Shown here piece after piece: positions 1 through 4,784 of a stretch of DNA of 6,372 bases; position 1 is the stretch's first letter; each line of letters starts with the position of its first letter. Source of the stretch: Syntrophobacter sp. SbD2 (GTDB taxonomy: Bacteria > Desulfobacterota > Syntrophobacteria > Syntrophobacterales > Syntrophobacteraceae); the NCBI GenBank assembly GCA_900290385.1, contig OMSV01000020.1:1-6372 (forward strand). Reading direction: 5' to 3'. A program made the translations under genes and the position numbers. The notes under the pieces are model-generated. The model was not told the DNA's origin, made no database searches, and saw nothing but the letters and a program-made list of their open reading frames with translations.

Positions 1-195
1 AGCCCATTGCCCGGTTTTCCCCGTCCGAAAAACCGACTCCAGCCGCTCGGACATGCCGGCCTCCAATGCCTTTGCGGAAAACGGAGCAAAGGCAGCAGTC
101 TCCTGTTGTGAGAATGGGACTGAACTCATGGACTGCCACTCAGAACATTCCCGCTTTAAAGGGCATGCCTGGTGTATTGACGGCAGGAGAAGCTT
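1..195. other. Upstream non-coding stretch with one inverted repeat
   Basis: No convincing gene is visible on either strand. A 7-base inverted repeat, CGGTTTT at 12-18 and AAAACCG at 29-35 with a 10-base loop, could be a remnant of a terminator for a gene lying before the window, but it is not followed by a T-run. No good sigma-70 or sigma-54 promoter was found by eye. A TTGACG at 177-182 sits directly on the ribosome-binding site of the next gene and so cannot be its -35 element. Only the last bases (185-195) have a clear role, as the ribosome-binding site of the gene at 196. Confidence 0.4.
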
Positions 196-515
196 ATGAC
201 TAAACGCATCATCAGAATTCTTGTTTTCGCAGTTTTTCTGTTGTTTTCGCAGTTTTTCTTCCATTGCTTTTTGCAACCTGCATTAAGGAAATTGCCACAG
301 CCACCCGGGAAGAGACCGTGCTGGGAGCCGTAGTGAAGCATGGAAACGGTTTTGTGATCGAATCTGACGATGGAGATTATATCGTTAAAGGGAAGGACGT
401 GTCGAAATTCGCCGGTAAGCTGGTCGAGGTAACCGGAACCATAACCGAGAGCGACAAAGGGGAGATAATCGAAGTAAAATCGATTCAAGAGCTCGAGGAA
501 ACCGAACCGGAATAA
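196..515 (+). pseudogene. Small exported OB-fold-like protein, frameshifted by a 20-base duplication
   Basis: The start is ATG 196, preceded by AGGAG at 185-189 with a 6-base spacer. Reading from it gives a basic N-terminus and a hydrophobic stretch, but the frame then runs to a TAG at 331 after 45 codons. The cause is a near-perfect 20-base tandem repeat at 221-260. Removing one copy restores a 99-residue protein starting MTKRIIRILVFAVFLPLLFA, a good Sec signal peptide, followed by a Cys at about residue 22. The mature part is about 70 residues of alternating polar and hydrophobic strands, including motifs VVKHGNGFVIES, YIVKG and LVEVTGTI. This resembles small OB-fold domains of periplasmic proteins. 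The residues before the Cys (F-A-T) do not make a good lipobox. In the sequence as given, the intact mature frame begins only at TTG 264, without a ribosome-binding site. The function is unknown; a periplasmic partner of the downstream molybdopterin enzyme is a guess from position only. Confidence 0.7.
221..260 (+). repeat. 20-base tandem duplication inside a signal-peptide coding region
   Basis: Two copies, 221-240 and 241-260, are identical over 19 bases (TTGTTTTCGCAGTTTTTCT) and differ only in the last base, G in the first copy and T in the second. Because 20 is not a multiple of 3, the second copy throws the gene starting at 196 out of frame. Deleting either copy gives the same restored amino-acid sequence, since both last codons encode leucine. 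The repeat is T-rich and could arise, or be lost again, by replication slippage. Confidence 0.95.
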
Positions 516-708
516 GTGAGAGGCAGAACGCCTTTTGATTCAATCCTCTGGATCGCTGTATGGAGTGATTCCAGCGATTGTATACTCTTTTGAATTGAGC
601 AAACATTATCAAATACGCCACGCCTTGCGAGGTATGGTAGACTGCCCTGGCGCCAACCTGTACAAGCCGGCTCATTATCCGGCAAAGCATCATCCTGGCG
701 GCCGGAAA
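516..708. other. Spacer between the small exported protein and the molybdopterin enzyme
   Basis: The frame of the following gene stays open through this stretch as far as a TTG at 535. The implied residues are not protein-family-like and precede the twin-arginine signal by more than 70 residues, so I treat it as untranslated. A TATACT at 581-586 would fit a -10 box, but no good -35 lies 16-18 bases before it. One GG-N10-GC spacing (TGG at 561-563, GC at 574-575) is a very poor sigma-54 match. No terminator is evident. Confidence 0.4.
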
Positions 709-1812
709 GTGTCCTGCATTCAAAGGAGAGCATTTATCAAACATAAATCCACTCAACCGAACACCCCAGGCGATTTGTGCCGTCGCAACTTCCTCCAGCT
801 TCTTAGCTTGGGAACAGTCGGCCTGGGCTTTGGCGTCTCAATCTTTACACGCGGGTATGCCATGGCTGAGGAAGCCGACAAGGAGATGGCCCATCAACTG
901 CTCATGCAGGGCACCAAGGACTTCAAAGGGGTCCGGATTTCCGAAATCACCCCCAATGACATGTTCTATCAAACCACTTACGCTGGTGTGGCCGATCTCT
1001 CCCTGGATACCTGGCAGCTCAGGATCGAAGGGCTGGTGGACAAGCCAATGAACCTCAAGCTCGACGACTTGATGAAGTTGATGGATAAGACGGAAGCCGT
1101 AACGCTTTCCTGCATCGGCAATCATGTGGGGGGTGATTCTATTGGGAATGCAGTCTGGGAGGGAGTTACGCTAAAAAAGGTCCTGGAACATGCAGGTCCA
1201 AAATCGGGAATCAAGAAAGTGGTCTTCTCCGGGGGGGAAGGCTACACGGATAGCATCCCTTTCGATATTGCCATGGACGGGACTGTTTTCCTCGCGTACC
1301 GGATGAATGGGGTTCCCCTGCCCCGAGAGCATGGCTTCCCGCTTCGTGCTGTTGTTCCCGGGATCTATGGAATGAAGAATGTAAAGTGGTTGCAGAAGGT
1401 CGAATTGGTAGACCACGACTACAAGGGGTATTGGGAAACCAAAGGATGGTCGGATATGGCGGAGATCCTGACGCTGTCACAGATCCTGATGCCCATGACC
1501 GGTCAGGAAATACCTGCCGGAACTCATGTGATAGGGGGAATTGCCTATGCCGGCCGGCGCGGAGTCGCCAAGGTGGAACTCTCTCTAGATGGCGGAAAGA
1601 CCTGGAACCCGGTGGAACTGAAGCCCCCCTTGTCTAAGTTCGCATGGGTGATTTGGCGTTATGAATGGAAGGCGAATGAGAAGGGCAACTTCAGGCTCCA
1701 AGTTCGGGCGACAGATAAGAAAAGGAAGGTGCAGGAATCAGGCAGCTTGCTTGGCCGCTCCTATCCTGACGGGGCCAAAGGCATCCATGAGATTAAGATC
1801 AGCATCACCTGA
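709..1812 (+). CDS. Tat-exported molybdopterin oxidoreductase, sulfite oxidase fold
   Basis: This is a periplasmic molybdenum-cofactor oxidoreductase of the sulfite oxidase/MsrP superfamily. Numbered from GTG 709 (367 residues), a twin-arginine motif RRNFLQ lies at residues 25-30. It is followed by a hydrophobic segment and a likely cleavage after YAMA. The molybdopterin-binding domain spans about 75-240 and carries the molybdenum-ligating Cys135 in TLSCIGN, the VWEGVTL strand, and YGMKNVKW at 220-227. A C-terminal Mo-co dimerisation-type beta domain (about 257-367) includes [11 protein letters not shown]. The region where sulfite oxidases have FFVRNH reads MFYQTTY here (85-91), so the usual sulfite-binding Arg and His appear replaced by Thr and Tyr; the substrate is therefore uncertain. 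The start is unclear. The only strong ribosome-binding site (GGAG 725-728) faces an in-frame ATC at 736, while GTG 709 and TTG 775 lack good sites. The sigma-54 activator follows 5 bases after the stop, suggesting one transcript. Confidence 0.85.
   Translation: MSCIQRRAFIKHKSTQPNTPGDLCRRNFLQLLSLGTVGLGFGVSIFTRGYAMAEEADKEMAHQLLMQGTKDFKGVRISEITPNDMFYQTTYAGVADLSLDTWQLRIEGLVDKPMNLKLDDLMKLMDKTEAVTLSCIGNHVGGDSIGNAVWEGVTLKKVLEHAGPKSGIKKVVFSGGEGYTDSIPFDIAMDGTVFLAYRMNGVPLPREHGFPLRAVVPGIYGMKNVKWLQKVELVDHDYKGYWETKGWSDMAEILTLSQILMPMTGQEIPAGTHVIGGIAYAGRRGVAKVELSLDGGKTWNPVELKPPLSKFAWVIWRYEWKANEKGNFRLQVRATDKKRKVQESGSLLGRSYPDGAKGIHEIKISIT
722..738 (+). promoter_or_regulatory. Strong ribosome-binding site facing an in-frame ATC codon
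   Basis: AAAGGAGAG at 722-730 is the best ribosome-binding site near the molybdopterin gene. Seven bases after GGAG (725-728) comes ATC 736-738, in frame with the enzyme. Translation from there would give the N-terminus (M/I)[13 protein letters not shown] directly before the Tat motif, a natural length for a twin-arginine leader. This looks like an ATG changed to ATC, or a sequencing error. If ATC is not used, translation must rely on GTG 709 or TTG 775. Confidence 0.5.
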
Positions 1813-1817
1813 TCTCA

Positions 1818-2675
1818 GTGAGTCATGAAGGTATGACGGTCATAACCCTCGAAAACCTGATCGCAAGGCAAAAGAACCTTCAAAATGTTCTCGATAACAT
1901 GATCGAGGGCATAATTGCCCATGACCTCAATCGGCGAATCCTGTTTTTTAACCGGGCGGCCGAAAAGATCACCGGGTATTCTCGCGAAGAGGTACTCGGA
2001 AGGGATTGCCACCTGGTATTCGGATCTCCTTTCTGCGGGAACAAATGTTCCTTTTGCGGACAGCCCCCTGAGCCGCTTGGACACCACACTTATACGATAA
2101 ATGCCGCTACGCGGTCAGGCGATACCCGCCGGATCGAAATGTCGGTGACAGGCATGTACGACGAACAGGACACCTTTGTCGGCGTTCTCGCCGCTTTCCA
2201 CGATCTGACCGAGATCATCAGTCTTAAGCTCCGGCTTGGTGAACTTGCGGGTTTTTCAGGCATTGTCGGCAGGGACCGCAGGATGCTCGATGTATACGAG
2301 CAGATCAGGAATCTTGCCGCAGCGGATTATCCCGTGCACATAACCGGCGAGACCGGGACTGGAAAAGAGCTGGTAGCCGCTGCTATTCACAACCAAAGCG
2401 CGAGGGCGGGCGGGCCTTTCGTGCCGGTAAACTGCGGGGCCCTCCCTGAAGGGCTGCTGGAGAGCGAGCTTTTCGGGCATGTGAAAGGCGCATTTTCAGG
2501 GGCGATTCGGGACAAGAAAGGCCGATTCGAGCTGGCCCATTCAGGGACCCTTTTCCTTGATGAGGTCTCAGAGCTCCCCAGGCACATGCAGGTGAAGCTT
2601 CTGCGCGTACTCCAGGAGGGTAACTTCGAGCGGGTAGGCGCTGAGAAGACGATTTCCGTAACTTCGAGCGGGTAG
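1818..2675 (+). CDS. N-terminal fragment of the sigma-54 activator: PAS and first half of AAA+
   Basis: As sequenced this frame encodes 285 residues and ends in a short out-of-frame tail (TSSG). The PAS domain (about 20-135) contains [10 protein letters not shown] and [15 protein letters not shown], the typical PAS core. It also has four closely spaced cysteines, C64, C73, C77 and C80, the last three in CGNKCSFCG. Such a cluster could hold an iron-sulfur centre or zinc, or act as a thiol switch. The AAA+ part has Walker A GETGTGKE (177-184), the sigma-54-contacting loop as GAFSGA (224-229; GAFTGA is usual) and Walker B TLFLDEV (244-250). It lacks sensor I, the arginine finger, sensor II and DNA-binding domain. 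The fragment could bind ATP and signal but should not activate transcription on its own. Confidence 0.8.
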   Translation: MSHEGMTVITLENLIARQKNLQNVLDNMIEGIIAHDLNRRILFFNRAAEKITGYSREEVLGRDCHLVFGSPFCGNKCSFCGQPPEPLGHHTYTINAATRSGDTRRIEMSVTGMYDEQDTFVGVLAAFHDLTEIISLKLRLGELAGFSGIVGRDRRMLDVYEQIRNLAAADYPVHITGETGTGKELVAAAIHNQSARAGGPFVPVNCGALPEGLLESELFGHVKGAFSGAIRDKKGRFELAHSGTLFLDEVSELPRHMQVKLLRVLQEGNFERVGAEKTISVTSSG

Positions 2676-2698
2676 GCGCTGAGAAGACGATTTCCGTA
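2620..2698 (+). repeat. 38-base perfect tandem duplication breaking the activator gene
   Basis: The segment beginning TAACTTCGAGCGGGTAGGCG at 2621 is repeated exactly, beginning again at 2659, and the period-38 match runs from 2620 to 2698. Copies are bounded by the trinucleotide GTA (2620-2622, 2658-2660, 2696-2698), the short homology expected for slippage. Because 38 leaves a remainder of 2 on division by 3, the second copy shifts the frame and brings in the TAG at 2673-2675. Confidence 0.97.
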
Positions 2699-2743
2699 GA
2701 CGTCCGCATAATCAGCGCGACCAACAGGGACCTCAGACGGGAG

Positions 2744-3199
2744 ATGCAACGGCGGAATTTCCGCCAAGACCTCTATTACCGTCTGAACGTCGTCCCAATC
2801 CGCATTCCACCCCTTCGCGAGCGCAGAAACGACATTCCTCTCCTTGCCTTGCATTTCCTGAAGCTGGCCGCCGAACATGGCCGAAAGACCCCCAGGCTTT
2901 CCGAAGAGGCCCTGTCGCTTATGATGGATTATAGTTGGCCGGGAAACGTGCGTGAGTTGCAAAACGCGATACACTTCGCCCTGGTCAAATCACGCGGACC
3001 CATTATCGAAGCCGAACACCTTCCACTCGAAATCCGGCAGATGACCTGCACGGCTTTCAAGCCCGGGCCGAAGCCCCGGCTTACCGCCGAGGCCGTTGCA
3101 TCAGCCGTTGAAAAAGCCGGCGGAAACAGGTCAAAAGCGGCGAAGCTGCTCGGAATAGGCCGCGCCACCCTTTACCGGTTTCTAGAAAAACAACTTTAG
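2744..3199 (+). CDS. C-terminal fragment of the sigma-54 activator: end of AAA+ and Fis HTH
   Basis: The true frame resumes immediately after the duplication (about 2697), and the first ATG in it is 2744, giving 151 residues. Visible are FRQDLYYRLNV (arginine-finger region), RIPPLRERRNDI, sensor II WPGNVRELQN, and a C-terminal Fis-type helix-turn-helix of about 40 residues containing GGNRSKAAKLLGIGRATLYR. ATG 2744 has no ribosome-binding site at proper distance, so separate translation is doubtful. If made, it could bind DNA without ATPase activity. The stop at 3197-3199 runs into the TTTAGGGA repeats. Confidence 0.75.
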   Translation: MQRRNFRQDLYYRLNVVPIRIPPLRERRNDIPLLALHFLKLAAEHGRKTPRLSEEALSLMMDYSWPGNVRELQNAIHFALVKSRGPIIEAEHLPLEIRQMTCTAFKPGPKPRLTAEAVASAVEKAGGNRSKAAKLLGIGRATLYRFLEKQL

Positions 3200-3264
3200 G
3201 GATTTAGGGATTAAAGTCTTAAGGGGTTAAGGGAATTCCTCAATTCCTGAATTCACCAATTCCT
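3195..3264. repeat. Short AT-rich direct and inverted repeats after the activator
   Basis: TTTAGGGA occurs twice in tandem (3195-3202, 3203-3210), the first copy overlapping the activator stop codon. A small hairpin CTTAA-GGGG-TTAAG lies at 3218-3231. A second hairpin, GGAATT-CCTC-AATTCC, lies at 3232-3247. AATTCCT recurs at 3234, 3242 and 3258. There is no T-run after either hairpin, so a classical intrinsic terminator is not supported. The stretch looks like an intergenic repeat element, possibly present elsewhere in the genome. Confidence 0.55.
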
Positions 3265-3549
3265 AACAACTTGTACCATGATACAATACTGTCTCAGATT
3301 GTATCTTGATACACCCGCGCTACCTCGCCATCAGCTTATTTCCCTGTATCTTATCCATTCTCTTTGATAGTCCCTTTCACCGGCTGTCTCAAAAGTGTCT
3401 CATTTTTAATGTAGATCCTAGCCCGGCAAAATTTACATACCGAATACTCCATCGAAATCACACACTATTTGTTAATTATTCGAACGCACCCGCGCTTGGC
3501 GCGCTTGTTGCCATTAAGAGGACTAAGACCCGGCTTTCGAGGAATAACG
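3200..3549. other. 350-base intergenic region
   Basis: This region holds the AT-rich repeats (to 3264), the twin palindromes (3271-3314), and then about 230 bases with no convincing gene. A frame from TTG 3306 to 3566 lacks a ribosome-binding site and overlaps the start of the next gene, so I do not accept it. The string CTGTCTCAAAAGTGTCTCA at 3384-3402 contains two TGTCTCA repeats and vaguely resembles insertion-sequence ends, without other support. A hairpin GCGC-TTG-GCGC lies at 3492-3502. The promoter of the gene at 3550 could not be placed by eye. Confidence 0.45.
3271..3314. promoter_or_regulatory. Two related palindromes, probable paired operator
   Basis: Site 1, TTGTACCATGATACAA (3271-3286), is a palindrome with one mismatched pair. 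Site 2, TTGTATCTTGATACAC (3299-3314), contains the perfect arms TGTATC and GATACA around TT. Their shared shape is TTGTAYC-NN-GATACA, and the centres lie 28 bases apart, a little under three helical turns. GATACAAT (3280-3287) and ATTGTATC (3298-3305) also make an 8-base inverted repeat linking the two sites. Such spacing is typical of two dimers of a repressor with a helix-turn-helix fold binding cooperatively. No regulator gene is adjacent that obviously fits, and the target gene is not certain; the small protein at 3550 is the next gene downstream. Confidence 0.5.
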
Positions 3550-3813
3550 ATGAAGACATGCAATGAACTACTTGGAAGGACACTCCAGTTGACCGACATG
3601 ATGGTCGAACTGGCCGATCTGGGTGACGGCGCCAGGATAGATGTTGGCTGCGGGGTCCTCTACGGACTCCTGAGGGACTCGGCATACAAGATTAGAAAGG
3701 TTGCCGGGCAGGAAAAAGAAGATCATATCAGCAGAGGCCTGTCGCCGGAAGAAACGAAGGCACGCAACGGAAAAGCCGCCAGGGTGTTCATGGAGGCCGT
3801 GAAGAAGACCTAA
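3550..3813 (+). CDS. Small unrecognised cytosolic protein, 87 residues
   Basis: ATG 3550 is chosen because GAGGA at 3539-3543 stands 6 bases upstream; a longer frame from TTG 3469 lacks a ribosome-binding site. The predicted protein has no signal peptide or membrane segment. It looks mostly helical and is rich in charged residues. The most distinctive segment is DVGCGVLYGLLRDSAYKIR (about residues 31-49), with a Cys-Gly turn followed by an amphipathic helix. The C-terminal part (EEDH-type acidic and basic residues, then ARNGKAARVFMEAVKKT) is probably another helix. I do not recognise a named family. It is transcribed in the same direction as rubrerythrin, 306 bases upstream of it, and lies downstream of the paired palindromes. 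Confidence 0.75.
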   Translation: MKTCNELLGRTLQLTDMMVELADLGDGARIDVGCGVLYGLLRDSAYKIRKVAGQEKEDHISRGLSPEETKARNGKAARVFMEAVKKT

Positions 3814-3919
3814 ACGAAGCTTAATTAGTTTTCATCCGGGAGCACCGGAGCGAATTCCACGCCCCGCGAGGTTTCTGTTCGAAAAGGAGGCATTTTTCGT
3901 CCTGACAAGGAAATCGAGG

Positions 3920-3951
3920 GGTTGTGCGGAGGCGTACAACCGTACCGCCTC
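3920..3951 (+). promoter_or_regulatory. Mutually exclusive hairpins in the rubrerythrin leader
   Basis: Hairpin A pairs GGTTGT (3920-3925) with ACAACC (3936-3941). Hairpin B pairs GAGGCGTAC (3929-3937) with GTAC-C-GCCTC (3942-3951), nine pairs with one bulged C and an AACC loop. The two share 3929-3941 and cannot form together. Competing helices are a hallmark of attenuators and riboswitch-like leaders, but this is seen by eye only and no energy calculation was possible. Confidence 0.4.
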
Positions 3952-3953
3952 GC

Positions 3954-3968
3954 GGGTGGGTGGGCGGG
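3954..3968 (+). other. G-quadruplex motif with single-base loops
   Basis: GGGTGGGTGGGCGGG has four G-triplets joined by loops of one base each, the pattern that gives very stable parallel quadruplexes. The G-rich strand is the coding-direction strand, so the structure would form in the transcript as well as in the non-template DNA. It lies 151 bases before the rubrerythrin start and directly after hairpin B. Confidence 0.8.
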
Positions 3969-4006
3969 CTGTCGAGATCGGCGACCTAACCCCCCAAAGC
4001 CTCTGC

Positions 4007-4029
4007 GGCCACCGCCGAAGGCAGTGGCC
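4007..4029 (+). other. Strong hairpin in the rubrerythrin leader
   Basis: GGCCAC (4007-4012) pairs with GTGGCC (4024-4029). After one C-A mismatch, GCC pairs with GGC around a GAA loop, giving nine GC-rich pairs in total. No U-run follows, so it is not a classical terminator. It could be an RNA-stability or structural element of the 5' leader. Confidence 0.5.
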
Positions 4030-4119
4030 AACACGGCAGGCGGTCCCGGTTCCCAAGCCCCAGGGCGGAAAAGGACTCTTTTAGGACAAGAAATCCGGAC
4101 GGAAACTAAGGAGATCAAA

Positions 4120-4629
4120 ATGCAATCAAACACCCCCACTCAAACAGAAATGAATTTGATGCAGGCCTTTGCAGGCGAATCGCAGGCCAACCGTAAGTAT
4201 CTGGCCTTCGCAATGCAGGCTGAAAAGGAAGGAAACCCCCAGGCTGCGAAGCTTTTCAGGGCTGCCGCCGAAGCCGAAACCGTTCATGCCATCGCGCATC
4301 TCCGGGCTTTGGGGAAGATCGGGACCACTGAGGAAAACCTCAAGGCGGCCATTGCGGGTGAGACATTCGAATTCACGGATATGTATCCTCCAATGATCAG
4401 AACAGCCGGCGAAGAAGGGCATGCTGCGGCCCGAAAAAGCTTCACGTATGCCAATGCCGTGGAGATGCAGCATGCGGCGCTTTATCAGCAGGCCCTCGAT
4501 CAGATGGAGGCCACCAAAGAGACTGATTATTACGTCTGTTCGGTTTGCGGGTATACCTGCTCAGATGAGGCGCCCGGCGCCTGCCCGCTTTGCGTTACCG
4601 CAAGGAGCTCTTTCTCGAAGACGGACTAG
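4120..4629 (+). CDS. rbr: Rubrerythrin
   Basis: Rubrerythrin is a cytoplasmic non-heme di-iron protein that reduces hydrogen peroxide with electrons passed through its rubredoxin-like domain, protecting anaerobes from oxygen. ATG 4120 follows AAGGAG (4108-4113) with a 6-base spacer and gives 169 residues, a little shorter than the classical Desulfovibrio protein. The ferritin-like four-helix domain covers about 8-130. Visible iron-ligand motifs include AFAGESQANRKYLAF (Glu20), EAETVHA (Glu53, His56), GETFEFTDMYP (81-90), AGEEGH (97-101) and VEMQHA (Glu115, His118). The C-terminal rubredoxin-like domain has the CxxC pairs C140/C143 and C155/C158, in YVCSVCGY and CPLC; the residue after the last Cys is Val where Gly is common. 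The gene follows a long structured leader and is 155 bases before cydA, forming an oxygen-defence block. No PerR-like box was found near it. Confidence 0.95.
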   Translation: MQSNTPTQTEMNLMQAFAGESQANRKYLAFAMQAEKEGNPQAAKLFRAAAEAETVHAIAHLRALGKIGTTEENLKAAIAGETFEFTDMYPPMIRTAGEEGHAAARKSFTYANAVEMQHAALYQQALDQMEATKETDYYVCSVCGYTCSDEAPGACPLCVTARSSFSKTD

Positions 4630-4784
4630 TAAAAACCTGCGTTCATATGAGTAAAATCCACTGCCTCCTTTGAGCGCAAAAACAAGCGTTGGACATATTG
4701 CACATCACATAGTGGATGACCATTTTGAGCCTGATGTTTATCGGCGGCGCGTTATAGAACTCTCACATCAAAAGGAGGCAGCTC
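4630..4784 (+). promoter_or_regulatory. cydA leader with an 11-base complement to the cydA ribosome-binding site
   Basis: CTGCCTCCTTT (4661-4671) is exactly complementary to AAAGGAGGCAG (4771-4781), which is the cydA ribosome-binding sequence; two more pairs can form across a bulged A. If both are on one transcript, the helix would hide the ribosome-binding site and block cydA translation until disrupted. A possible promoter between them would separate the parts: TTGCAC 4698-4703 with CATTTT 4721-4726, or a TATAGA at 4753-4758. Both are weak. No Rex, FNR or ArcA-like site was obvious, and no terminator follows rubrerythrin. Confidence 0.5.

Larger units (their letters stand above)
1818..3199 (+). 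pseudogene. Sigma-54-dependent activator (PAS, AAA+, Fis HTH), frameshifted
   Basis: Taken as a whole this is a bacterial enhancer-binding protein that would activate sigma-54 RNA polymerase by ATP hydrolysis. A perfect 38-base tandem duplication at 2620-2698 breaks it after residue 281. Removing one copy gives a continuous 447-residue protein that reads ...EKTISV-DVRIISATNRDL..., exactly the expected join into the sensor I strand. The order is PAS (about 20-135), AAA+ (about 145-380), then a C-terminal Fis-type helix-turn-helix. There is no response-regulator receiver domain, so sensing would be through the PAS domain. It sits 5 bases after the molybdopterin enzyme gene and would naturally be its regulator, but I found no convincing -24/-12 promoter in the window. 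The start is uncertain. GTG 1818 has no ribosome-binding site, and the in-frame ATG 1833 has GAAGG only one base upstream. Confidence 0.85.
3814..4119 (+). other. GC-rich structured leader ahead of rubrerythrin
   Basis: This 306-base gap has no convincing gene. The frame of rubrerythrin stays open upstream to about 3829, but the implied residues are proline-, glycine- and arginine-rich and unlike a folded protein. AAAAGGAGGCA at 3882-3892 looks like a ribosome-binding site, yet no usable start codon with a plausible product follows. From 3920 to 4029 the stretch holds two competing hairpins, a G-quadruplex motif and a strong third hairpin, each listed separately. A weak inverted repeat AAAAG-GACT-CTTTT is at 4069-4082. 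The last bases (4108-4113, AAGGAG) are the rubrerythrin ribosome-binding site. The cluster of structures suggests a regulatory 5' untranslated RNA or small RNA, of no class I recognise. Confidence 0.45.

Noticed and set aside
177..189. TTGACG / GG-N10-GC promoter-like match before the first gene
   Set aside because: It coincides with the ribosome-binding site, leaving no room for a transcript leader.
561..575. Possible -24/-12 sigma-54 promoter before the molybdopterin gene
   Set aside because: Only the GG-N10-GC spacing fits; the remaining consensus bases (TGGCAC, TTGC) are not met.
2387..2974. Minus-strand 195-residue frame opposite the activator
   Set aside because: It lies antisense to the strongly conserved AAA+ domain and has no motifs of its own; a codon-bias shadow.
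3384..3409. TGTCTCAAAAGTGTCTCA-type sequence as an insertion-sequence end
   Set aside because: It faintly resembles some transposon termini, but there is no matching inverted copy, target duplication or transposase fragment in the window.
3306..3566. Plus-strand 86-residue frame from TTG 3306
   Set aside because: No ribosome-binding site, starts inside a palindrome, and overlaps the better-supported gene at 3550.
4007..4029. Cobalamin-riboswitch-like GCCACTG on the minus strand
   Set aside because: Only the short box is present as part of a perfect hairpin; the other conserved riboswitch segments are missing.
3922..4119. In-frame upstream extension of rubrerythrin (GTG 3922)
   Set aside because: The implied 66 residues are Pro/Gly/Arg-rich and unlike any domain; a strong ribosome-binding site and ATG at 4120 match the usual rubrerythrin N-terminus.
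3825..4139. Minus-strand frame of 104 residues
   Set aside because: Its composition is that expected from the GC-rich leader read backwards, it overlaps the rubrerythrin start, and no family motif is visible.
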